Shown: positions 1 through 6,452 of the stretch, piece by piece
Layout: every line of letters starts with the position of its first letter
How positions within the stretch are numbered: position 1 is the first letter of the stretch
Source: 66-474 sp050738155
Lineage (GTDB): Bacteria > Pseudomonadota > Gammaproteobacteria > Xanthomonadales > Rhodanobacteraceae
DNA length: 12,182 nucleotides
Direction of reading: 5' to 3'
Assembly (NCBI GenBank): GCA_050738155.1
Contig: JBOHYW010000110.1
Span: 1-12,182, forward strand
Notes under the pieces: generated by a model
Seen by the model: the letters and a program-made list of their open reading frames with translations, nothing else
What the model was told of the DNA's origin: nothing
The model's database searches: none
Translations under genes and position numbers: made by a program

Positions 1-325
1 GGATAAAAGCGTGTACCAAGGCGCGCAGGCGTTCCAGCGGCGGCTTGCTCGTGTCTTCCAGGATCGTGCGCAGCAGGTCGTGCGTTTGTCGCCATTCGTC
101 GGCCTGCAGCCGGAACAGGATGGCAGCCTTGTTGGGAAAGTACTGGTAGAGCGAACCGATGGCGACGCCGGCTTTCTCGGCCACGCGCGCGGTGGTGAAA
201 CGCTGCACGCCTTCCCTGGCCAAAACCTGAGCTGCCGCTTGCAAGACGGCTTCGACGAGCTGGTTGGAGCGCGCCTGTTTGGGCTGTTTGCGCAGGGAAA
301 TACTGGGTTTCTTGCGTGCGGGCAT
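1..325 (-). CDS. TetR/AcrR-family transcriptional regulator, C-terminus off the left edge
   Basis: This is a DNA-binding repressor of the TetR type; the ligand-binding domain lies beyond the window, so the inducer cannot be guessed. Reading the complement from the ATG at 325-323 gives 108 codons with no stop. A basic N-terminal tail (MPARKKPSISLRKQPKQARS) is followed by a TetR HTH at about residues 23-70. The recognition region matches the family well: FTTARVAEKAGVAIGSLYQY (43-62), then FPNKAAIL. The window ends early in the ligand domain, at about helix 5. No clear Shine-Dalgarno precedes the start, but the start sits at the usual distance before the HTH. The gene is divergent from the methyltransferase at 416 with 90 bases between, the classic layout for a local TetR repressor and its target. 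The family call is firm; the link to the neighbour is inference. Confidence 0.92.
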   Translation of the reverse strand, partial: MPARKKPSISLRKQPKQARSNQLVEAVLQAAAQVLAREGVQRFTTARVAEKAGVAIGSLYQYFPNKAAILFRLQADEWRQTHDLLRTILEDTSKPPLERLRALVHAFI

Positions 326-415
326 GGCGGCGCGGAAAATACGAATTGGAAACCTGACGAATTCATCGCATTCTACTCCGGCGCGCACCACACAAACTTT
401 TGCCCGGAGATTTGC
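326..415. promoter_or_regulatory. Divergent tetR/methyltransferase control region with candidate operator
   Basis: This spacer must carry both divergent promoters unless the genes are read from elsewhere. A 12-base imperfect palindrome, GACGAATTCATC (356-367, one mismatched pair around GAATTC), is a candidate TetR operator. The heptamer ACGAATT occurs twice, at 341-347 and 357-363, 16 bases apart. On the minus strand TAGAAT (375-370) resembles a -10 box for tetR, but no good -35 lies at the right distance. On the plus strand TTGGAA (346-351) could be a -35, with only a poor -10 (CATTCT, 369-374). GGAGA at 406-410 is the ribosome binding site of the methyltransferase. The promoter assignments are weak. 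Confidence 0.35.
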
Positions 416-1081
416 ATGAACACCTTGACCACTGAACCTCTTGCTTCGCTGCTGGATCGCTTGTTCGACGAGGCCGACAGAACCTCGCCCTGGACCAGCC
501 CGGAGTTGGCCGACCTGTCCCAGCAGGACCAGTTGCGCATGATGCGCAGCAAGACCGAATACCTGGATTTCTACGGGCGCCTGAAGGACATGCCGCTGCC
601 CGTTTCGCGCGAGACAGGCGTGTTGCTTTACATGCTCGCACGCAGTTGCGGCGCGCGGAACGTCGTGGAATTCGGCACGTCGTTTGGCATTTCCACCCTG
701 CACCTTGCCGCCGCACTGCGTGACAACGGCGGCGGCCGTCTTGTGACCTGCGAGTTCAAACCATCGAAAGTCATTCGCGCCCGCGAGAACCTGACGGCCG
801 GCGGCTTGACCGACCTGGTGGAGATCCGTGAGGGCGACGCGCTGCAGACGTTGGCCCGTGATCTTCCCGACACGATCGACCTGTTGTTGCTGGACGGCGC
901 CAAGTCGCTGTATCCCGAAATCCTGGACTTGGTGGAGAGTCGTCTGCAGCCGGGCGCCTTCATCGTCGCCGACAATGCCGACTACAGCCCCGAGTACCTG
1001 AAGCGCGTACGCTCGCCTGCGAACGGTTACCTGTCGGTGTCGTTCGCCGAAGACGTCGAACTTTCAATGCGCACGGGTTGA
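416..1081 (+). CDS. Class I SAM-dependent O-methyltransferase-like protein
   Basis: This is a 221-residue soluble Rossmann-fold methyltransferase, closest in layout to the Methyltransf_24 / O-methyltransferase-3 type enzymes. The SAM-binding motif I is VVEFGTSFGISTLHLA (83-98), with the acidic ribose-binding residue probably E113 in VTCEFKPSK. GDA at 140-142 fits motif III-like contacts. LLLLDGAKSLYPEIL (156-170) and VADNADY (184-190) place D160, D186 and N187 where metal-dependent O-methyltransferases carry their metal ligands, though metal use is inference. The ATG at 416 is chosen because GGAGA lies 5 bases upstream (406-410). The frame stays open further upstream, but there it is antisense to the tetR gene and not protein-like. 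The substrate is unknown. Being divergent from a TetR gene suggests expression induced by a small molecule. A coding role is certain; the substrate class is not. Confidence 0.88.
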   Translation: MNTLTTEPLASLLDRLFDEADRTSPWTSPELADLSQQDQLRMMRSKTEYLDFYGRLKDMPLPVSRETGVLLYMLARSCGARNVVEFGTSFGISTLHLAAALRDNGGGRLVTCEFKPSKVIRARENLTAGGLTDLVEIREGDALQTLARDLPDTIDLLLLDGAKSLYPEILDLVESRLQPGAFIVADNADYSPEYLKRVRSPANGYLSVSFAEDVELSMRTG

Positions 1082-1129
1082 GGCGGACACGTTCGCCCGG
1101 CGCGTTCGATGCGGTGCGGACCCTGCAGC

Positions 1130-1135
1130 TACAAT
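1130..1135 (+). promoter_or_regulatory. Probable -10 element (TACAAT) for nadV
   Basis: TACAAT matches the sigma-70 -10 consensus at five of six positions. It lies 37 bases before the nadV start codon, in the 91-base spacer after the methyltransferase, giving a short leader of about 30 bases. No convincing -35 is seen; TTCGAT at 1105-1110 is poor and 19 bases away. The surrounding GCTACAATCGGCG is the kind of -10 context often seen in GC-rich gammaproteobacteria. It suggests that nadV is transcribed separately from the methyltransferase. Confidence 0.5.
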
Positions 1136-1172
1136 CGGCGAACTACGCCGCAGCCATGCACGCGAGCTGCCG

Positions 1173-2591
1173 ATGATCCCCACTTCCAATCTCATCCTCA
1201 ACACCGACAGCTACAAGGCCAGCCACTGGCTGCAGTATCCGCCCGGCGTCGACGCCACGTTCTTCTATCTGGAAAGCCGCGGTGGCGTGTACGAGCGCAC
1301 GCTGTTCTTCGGGCTGCAGTCGATCCTGAAGGAATATTTGAGCCGGCCAGTGACGACGGCGATGATCGACGAGGCGAAGACGTTCTTTGCCGTGCATGGC
1401 GAACCGTTCAACGAAACGGGTTGGCGACACATCGTTGACGCGCACGAGGGGCGTTTGCCGCTGCGCATACGCGCGGTTCCGGAAGGCGCGGTGGTGCCGA
1501 CACATCAGGTGTTGATGACGATCGAAAGCACCGATCCCGCGTGCTTCTGGTTGCCGTCCTACGTCGAAACGCTGCTGATGCGGGTGTGGTATCCCGTCAC
1601 GGTCGCCACGGTCAGTTGGCACGTCAAGCAGACGATCCGCGAATATCTCGACAAGACCAGCGACGATGCCACCGCGCAGGTTCCGTTCAAGCTGCACGAC
1701 TTCGGATCGCGCGGCGTATCCAGCGCGGAATCGGCGGCGTTGGGCGGCATGGCGCACATCGTCAATTTCCGCGGCACCGACACGGTGTTGGGCGTGCTGG
1801 CAGCGCGCGAATACTACGGCGAGGAGATGGCGGCCTACTCGATCCCCGCGGCCGAGCACAGCACCATCACCGCCTGGGGCAAGGACCGCGAGCTGGACGC
1901 GTATCGCAACATGCTGCGGCAGTTCGCCAAACCCGGCGCGCTGGTCGCCTGTGTATCCGACAGTTACGACCTGTTCCATGCGATCGAGGCGATGTGGGGT
2001 GGCAGCTTGCGCGAACAAGTCATCGCAAGCGGCGCAACGGTAGTGATACGCCCCGATTCCGGCGACCCCGCCGAGGTGGTGCATCGGACGCTGAAAATGT
2101 TGAACGCGGCGTTCGGCAGCACGGAAAACTCGAAGGGCTATCGGGTGCTGAACCACGTGCGCGTGATCCAGGGCGACGGCGTGAATCCCGATTCGATCCG
2201 GCTGATCCTCGAGCGCATCACCCACGCACGGTATTCCGCCGACAACATCACTTTCGGGATGGGCGGGGCGTTGCTGCAGAAGCTCGACCGCGACACCCAG
2301 AAGTTCGCGCTGAAATGTTCCGCCGCACGCATCGACGGCCAGTGGATGGACGTGTTCAAGGATCCCGTCACCGACCACGCCAAGGCGTCCAAACGCGGGC
2401 GGCTGACCTTGGCGCGGCACCGCGAACACGGCACCTTCAAGACCATCGCGTTACCCGACGGCGCGATCGTCGCTGACGCCGACACACTCGGGGCAGGCTG
2501 GGAAGATGCGCTGGAAACGGTGTGGGAAAATGGCGAGCTTGTTCGTGATTGGACGTTCCCGGAAGTACGCGCGCGCAGCGAGCACGCTTGA
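1173..2591 (+). CDS. nadV: Nicotinamide phosphoribosyltransferase (NAMPT/NadV)
   Basis: This enzyme joins nicotinamide to PRPP to give nicotinamide mononucleotide, the first step of the deamidation-free NAD salvage route (EC 2.4.2.12). The 472 residues align along their whole length with animal NAMPT as I remember it. LILNTDSYKASHWLQYPP (7-24) holds the conserved Tyr14. HDFGSRGVSSAE (175-186) has Phe177 and Arg180, equivalent to human F193 and R196. GTDTVLG (201-207) holds Asp203, equivalent to human D219. SIPAAEHSTITAWG (223-236) contains the phosphorylated-type catalytic His229, equivalent to human H247. IRPDSGDP (292-299) and VIQGDGV (331-337) bind PRPP and ribose, and FGMGGALLQKL (361-371) closes the site. 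All key residues are present. The ATG at 1173 fits the family N-terminus; the binding site is weak (GAG, 1164-1166). No nadM, NUDIX or PRPP-synthetase gene is adjacent. Nicotinate phosphoribosyltransferase is a less likely identity. Confidence 0.93.
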   Translation: MIPTSNLILNTDSYKASHWLQYPPGVDATFFYLESRGGVYERTLFFGLQSILKEYLSRPVTTAMIDEAKTFFAVHGEPFNETGWRHIVDAHEGRLPLRIRAVPEGAVVPTHQVLMTIESTDPACFWLPSYVETLLMRVWYPVTVATVSWHVKQTIREYLDKTSDDATAQVPFKLHDFGSRGVSSAESAALGGMAHIVNFRGTDTVLGVLAAREYYGEEMAAYSIPAAEHSTITAWGKDRELDAYRNMLRQFAKPGALVACVSDSYDLFHAIEAMWGGSLREQVIASGATVVIRPDSGDPAEVVHRTLKMLNAAFGSTENSKGYRVLNHVRVIQGDGVNPDSIRLILERITHARYSADNITFGMGGALLQKLDRDTQKFALKCSAARIDGQWMDVFKDPVTDHAKASKRGRLTLARHREHGTFKTIALPDGAIVADADTLGAGWEDALETVWENGELVRDWTFPEVRARSEHA

Positions 2592-2623
2592 GTCGGTCGA
2601 TCACCCCGAACAGAGGAGTTCAC

Positions 2624-2893
2624 ATGGACGTCGTTCACGACGCAAACGCCAGGCGATTCCATGCCGAAGTGGGAGGCCAACGCGGCGTTCTCGATTACGC
2701 GCTGCGCGATGGGGTGATGATCATCACCCATACCGGCGTACCGTCGGCAATCGGCGGGCGCGGCGTCGCCGCGAAACTGACGCGCGTTGCGCTCGAGACT
2801 GCGCGTCGCGAACACTGGAAGGTGGTTCCGGCTTGTGCGTACGCAGCGACATTCATCCGCCGACATCCCGAGTTCGACGATCTGTTGGCTTGA
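2624..2893 (+). CDS. Small GNAT-like N-acetyltransferase, COG2388/YidJ type
   Basis: This 89-residue protein belongs to the minimal GCN5-related acetyltransferases (Acetyltransf_CG, PF14542 type), which are roughly this length and hold only the acetyl-CoA half of the GNAT fold. GVLDYALRDGVMIITHTGVP (21-40) forms the beta hairpin. The pyrophosphate-binding loop is GGRGVAAKL (44-52). VVPACAYAATFIRRHPEF (67-84) is the family C-terminal signature, with Cys71 where this family often has a cysteine. The substrate is unknown for the family. The start at 2624 is decided by a strong GAGGAG (2613-2618) 5 bases upstream; the same frame continues upstream but would overlap the end of nadV. It lies 32 bases after nadV on the same strand and is probably co-transcribed. 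No functional link to NAD salvage is established. Confidence 0.88.
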   Translation: MDVVHDANARRFHAEVGGQRGVLDYALRDGVMIITHTGVPSAIGGRGVAAKLTRVALETARREHWKVVPACAYAATFIRRHPEFDDLLA

Positions 2894-2923
2894 GCACTGC
2901 CCTCGGGGAAGCCCTGACCTTGC

Positions 2924-3082
2924 CCGTTCCGCTCATGGTTCGACAAACCTGTCCCGAGCCCTCCGAAAAGCATGGATGGAGATTTGGTCAGGCCTGTCTT
3001 GGAAGAGCGGCAGCGCCTCGACGAAATTGCTGCCGTCGCGATGGCGGCATCCTCGTCTCCGTCTCACGCCATGAGCCAACGG
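2924..3082. repeat. Degenerate intergenic inverted-repeat element (small MITE-like)
   Basis: In the 226-base gap between the acetyltransferase and recC, the two ends match as inverted repeats. CCGTT-CC-GCTCATGG (2924-2938) faces CCATGAGC-C-AACGG (3069-3082): 13 paired bases with a one-base length difference, about 130 bases apart. The left part (CATGGTTCGACAAACCTGTC) resembles the palindromic intergenic repeats common in Xanthomonadales genomes, which I recall only approximately. A second short hairpin lies inside at 3031-3049 (7-bp stem with one wobble, loop GCGAT), without a T-run, so it is at best a weak terminator. No ORF of interest is seen here. It could be a decayed mobile repeat or a transcript-end structure. 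Confidence 0.4.
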
Positions 3083-3091
3083 CAGGCATAC

Positions 3092-3105
3092 TGACGCGAT
3101 CGTCA
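3092..3105. promoter_or_regulatory. Perfect short dyad TGACG-N4-CGTCA just upstream of recC
   Basis: TGACGCGATCGTCA has 5-base arms that pair perfectly around CGAT and ends 14 bases before the recC start codon. It overlaps a weak -10-like CATACT (3087-3092) that has no clear -35 partner. A dyad in this position would suit a repressor site or a leader hairpin affecting recC translation. A match this short can arise by chance in GC-rich DNA. It does not resemble the E. coli-type LexA box (CTGT-N8-ACAG). Confidence 0.22.
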
Positions 3106-3119
3106 CAACTGGGATCCGC

Positions 3120-6100
3120 ATGTTCCGCCTCGTCACCGCCAACGATGCCGCACGGCTGGCCGACACGCTCGGCGAACGTCTGACCACGCCACGCGGAAAC
3201 CCGCTGATACCGGTGCGCGTGGTGGTGCCGCAGGTGGGCCTGCAACATTGGTTGCAGACGTATCTGGCCGAGAAGCTGGGCGTGGTGGCGAACATCCACT
3301 TCACCCCGCCCGCGCGATTCGCGTGGGAGCTGTTGCGCGCGGCGCAACCCGAACTGCCGGCGGATTCGCCGTTCGATGCCGACGTATTGCGCTGGCACCT
3401 GCATGCATTGCTGGGCGAACCACTCACCGGCACAGCGCTGGCGCCGGTACGCGAATACCTCGGTGGCGATGGTGACCCACTGCGCCGCTACACCCTGAGT
3501 CTCGAACTGGCACATGCGTTTGAACGCATGCAGGGTTACCGGCGCGACAAGCTGCTGCGCTGGGAATGCGGCGACGATACCGGCCACTGGCAGGCGGAAC
3601 TGTGGCGGCGCCTGCTGCCACGCGTCGGCGGCGTCTCGCGCGCAGCGCGCGTGGAAGCATGGCTCGCCGCATACGATCCCGAATATCCACCTGGCGCATT
3701 CCGCGAAAAACCAGCCCCGCCCGGGCTGCCGGCGGCATTCGCCTGCTTCGCCTGTGCCAATGTGTCGCCCGATGTCTTGCGGATGCTGGCCGTCACCGGC
3801 GCACATTGCGATGTCGATTTCTACCTGCCGCTGCCGTCTCGCGAATACCTTGGCGACACGCCGCGCAGTCGCAACGCGGTACGCGAATGGCTGCTTGCCA
3901 GGCAAGGCGGAAACCCGCTGATCGTATCGCAGGGCGGCGCCTTGGGCGAATTCGTGGAACTGCTGTACGGCTACGAGCACGTGCAGCCAGACGAGGAAGT
4001 CGAGCAGTTCGACGCGGGCATCGATCGTGGCACCCTGCTCGGCCGCATGCGTGACGACATCCTGCAGCACTCGGCACCGCGCGGCGGCGACCGGCGCGAC
4101 ATGCTGCCCGATGCCTCGTTGCAGTTCCACGCCTGCCACACATGCTTGCGCGAAGTGCAAACCCTGCATGACGCGCTGCTGGCACTGTTCGAAGCCGATG
4201 GGTCTCTGCAGCCACGCGACATCGCCGTGATGATGCCCGATGTTGCAGCCTATCGTCCCGCGATCGAGGCGGTGTTCGGCGGGCTCGCCGCGAACGATCC
4301 ACGCCACGTTCCATACAACCTCGGCGACACCGGCGCAGCCGCGCATCCGGTCGTGCAGTTGTTCCTGGATCTGCTGGACGCACCGACTTCGCGTTGGGAA
4401 ATCGACGAGATCCTGGACGTGCTGTCCGCACCCGGCGTGATGCGTTGTTTCGATCTCGACGGCGACGCCGTCGAACGCTTGTCGCGACACTTGCGCGAAG
4501 CCGGCGTACGTTGGGGCGAAGACGAACACGCACGCGAAGATTGCGGCGGCTATCGCGAATTCAGTTGGGCGTTCGGCATCGACCGCCTGCTGGCGGGTTT
4601 TGCCTGCGGCGATGTCGAAGACACCTTGGTCGGAGACACCGCGCCACTCGCGGATATCGAAGGCGCGACATTCGCGCACCTCGACGCCGTACTCGCCGTC
4701 ACCGCAACCTGGCGGCACCTGCGCGACCTGTCGCAACGCCGCCAGCCTGCCGCGGAATGGCAGCGCGAGTTGAATGGCATTCTGGACAGCCTTTACCAAC
4801 CCGACCCGCGCGATGTCGCGGAAACGCGTGCACTGGAGCGCGTGCGCGGCACGTTGGCCAAACTCGCGGACGATTGCGCCAAGGCCGATGCGACGCTGCC
4901 ACTGGCCTGGCCCGAGCTGCGCGCGTTCCTGCGTGGGCAACTTACCGCACCCGATCCGTGGCAACGTTTGTTCACCGGCGGGGTGACTTTCTGCGGCATG
5001 GTGCCGCTGCGCGTGGTGCCGTTCCGCGTAATCTGTCTGCTCGGCATGCACGAGGATGCGTTTCCGCGCCACGCCCGTGGCGGCCTCGATCCGTTGCTCG
5101 CCGATCGTCGCATGGGCGATGCCAGGCGCGGTGATCGTGACGTGCGCGCCGATGACCGCCTGTTGTTCCTGCAACTGATAACCGCTGCACGCGACGCCTT
5201 TTACGTGAGCTGGATCGGTCGCGACCCGCACAGCAATGAACCGTGCCCACCCTCCATGGTGGTCGCGGAAGTCCTGGACCTGCTGAAGCGGGATTATCTC
5301 GCTGCACCGACGGACGACATCGCGAAAACAGCCCGCGACGCGTTGCTGCCGCGGGTCGAACCACTGCACCCGTTCGATGCTTCGCTGTTCGGCGCACAGG
5401 GCGATTCCGCGCGGTCGTACCATCGCGAGTGGCTGCCGGCAGCACAAACACCAGCCCGATCCAGCCGCGACACGCAACCGTTCGTGTCGCAACCATTGCC
5501 GGCGGCCGACCCACAACATGCGCTGGACATCGCAGACCTGAAGCGTTTCTTCGGCGACCCCGCGCGCGGGTTCCTCGAAGGCGCGCTGCAACTCGCCTTG
5601 CCGCGCGATCAAGACGCCGATGCCGACCTCGAACCGCTGCAGCCCGACGAACCGCTGTTGCGCCACCAATTGGCGACCACACTGCTCGCACGCGGGGAAG
5701 CCGACGCGGATCGCGAAAAAATCCTGCTGCGCGCGCAGGGCCGCCTGCCACCGGGCGAGCTTGCCGACGCCGCGCTGGCGATCGCGCGTGAACGCGCGGA
5801 CACGCTGCACGATGCGATCGCCGCGTTCACGCAGGGCACGGTACCGCTCGAGGATTTGTCGGGCGTGGTCGAACTCGACGATGGCGCGCAACTCGCCGGC
5901 AGGCTGGAACAGGTCTACGAACAAGGCCTGTTGCGCGCGACCGCCGGCAAACTCAATGGCAAACGTGCGATGGAGGCGTGGATCGATACGCTGTTTGCTG
6001 CGGCGATTACGCATGCGCCTGTGAAATGCCGATTGATCTGGATCGAGAAGGACAACAAGAGCAAGGCCGACAGGGCGATCGCGTATGACATCAAGGCGGA

Positions 6101-6452
6101 AGGCGCAGAGGCCGCGCGTACGCAATTGCAGCAGATGATCGCGGCCATGCAGCACGGCCTCAGCGAACCGGTGCCGCTGTTCCCGCGGGCATCCTGGGAT
6201 GCATTGAAACGCTGGCGCGTGCGGGATGGCGAAGCAGGGTTCGACGACTTCATCACCACCTTGCAAAAAGCGGTCGACAACGCCGGCGACGACCAACGCG
6301 GCCGTTCCGATTTCGACCAACCGGCAGTGCGCATGGCATGGCGTGGTGTCGACTTGGCGGCACCCGACGCTGCGCTTGCCGAACGCCTCCATGACAACGC
6401 GCGTTCGCTGCTTCCGGAAATCACGCCCGTGAAAACGGGAGCACGACGTTGA
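3120..6452 (+). CDS. recC: Exodeoxyribonuclease V subunit gamma (RecC)
   Basis: RecC holds the RecBCD complex together, splits the DNA strands and scans the 3' strand for Chi. The 1110 residues are close to the E. coli length (about 1122), and similarity runs end to end. The N-terminal helicase-like fold lacks a Walker A motif, as expected. Landmarks are VGLQHWLQTYLAEKLG (39-54), NIHFTPPARFAWELL (58-72), CHTCLREVQTLHDALL (339-354), ICLLGMHEDAFPRHARGG (638-655) and RGDRDVRADDRLLFLQL (670-686), followed by the inactive nuclease-like C-terminal domain. Many E. coli Chi-contact positions differ; see findings. The ATG at 3120 has only a weak site (GGGA, 3111-3114), but the protein begins exactly where E. 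coli RecC does. It is the first gene of a tightly packed recCBD operon and its stop overlaps the recB start. No TTA, CTA or TCA codon occurs from 3120 to 6392, which leaves a long chance antisense frame. Confidence 0.95.
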   Translation: MFRLVTANDAARLADTLGERLTTPRGNPLIPVRVVVPQVGLQHWLQTYLAEKLGVVANIHFTPPARFAWELLRAAQPELPADSPFDADVLRWHLHALLGEPLTGTALAPVREYLGGDGDPLRRYTLSLELAHAFERMQGYRRDKLLRWECGDDTGHWQAELWRRLLPRVGGVSRAARVEAWLAAYDPEYPPGAFREKPAPPGLPAAFACFACANVSPDVLRMLAVTGAHCDVDFYLPLPSREYLGDTPRSRNAVREWLLARQGGNPLIVSQGGALGEFVELLYGYEHVQPDEEVEQFDAGIDRGTLLGRMRDDILQHSAPRGGDRRDMLPDASLQFHACHTCLREVQTLHDALLALFEADGSLQPRDIAVMMPDVAAYRPAIEAVFGGLAANDPRHVPYNLGDTGAAAHPVVQLFLDLLDAPTSRWEIDEILDVLSAPGVMRCFDLDGDAVERLSRHLREAGVRWGEDEHAREDCGGYREFSWAFGIDRLLAGFACGDVEDTLVGDTAPLADIEGATFAHLDAVLAVTATWRHLRDLSQRRQPAAEWQRELNGILDSLYQPDPRDVAETRALERVRGTLAKLADDCAKADATLPLAWPELRAFLRGQLTAPDPWQRLFTGGVTFCGMVPLRVVPFRVICLLGMHEDAFPRHARGGLDPLLADRRMGDARRGDRDVRADDRLLFLQLITAARDAFYVSWIGRDPHSNEPCPPSMVVAEVLDLLKRDYLAAPTDDIAKTARDALLPRVEPLHPFDASLFGAQGDSARSYHREWLPAAQTPARSSRDTQPFVSQPLPAADPQHALDIADLKRFFGDPARGFLEGALQLALPRDQDADADLEPLQPDEPLLRHQLATTLLARGEADADREKILLRAQGRLPPGELADAALAIARERADTLHDAIAAFTQGTVPLEDLSGVVELDDGAQLAGRLEQVYEQGLLRATAGKLNGKRAMEAWIDTLFAAAITHAPVKCRLIWIEKDNKSKADRAIAYDIKAEGAEAARTQLQQMIAAMQHGLSEPVPLFPRASWDALKRWRVRDGEAGFDDFITTLQKAVDNAGDDQRGRSDFDQPAVRMAWRGVDLAAPDAALAERLHDNARSLLPEITPVKTGARR

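Noticed and set aside
11..415. N-terminal extension of the methyltransferase in the same open frame
   Set aside because: This stretch is antisense to a clear TetR-family gene, and a good ribosome binding site precedes the ATG at 416.
1143..2429. A 428-codon minus-strand open frame opposite nadV
   Set aside because: Codon-aligned shadow of nadV; it simply begins after the single TTA codon at 2451-2453.
3031..3049. Hairpin TGCCGTC-GCGAT-GGCGGCA as a terminator after the acetyltransferase
   Set aside because: No T-run follows, and such hairpins are common by chance at this GC content; kept only as a note within the repeat entry.
2988..6392. A 1134-codon open frame on the minus strand opposite recC
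   Set aside because: It is codon-aligned with recC, so its lack of stops only means recC has no TTA, CTA or TCA codons there. Its translation is Arg/Gln/His-rich low-complexity sequence with no recognisable domain. The rec genes and nadV all show this effect.
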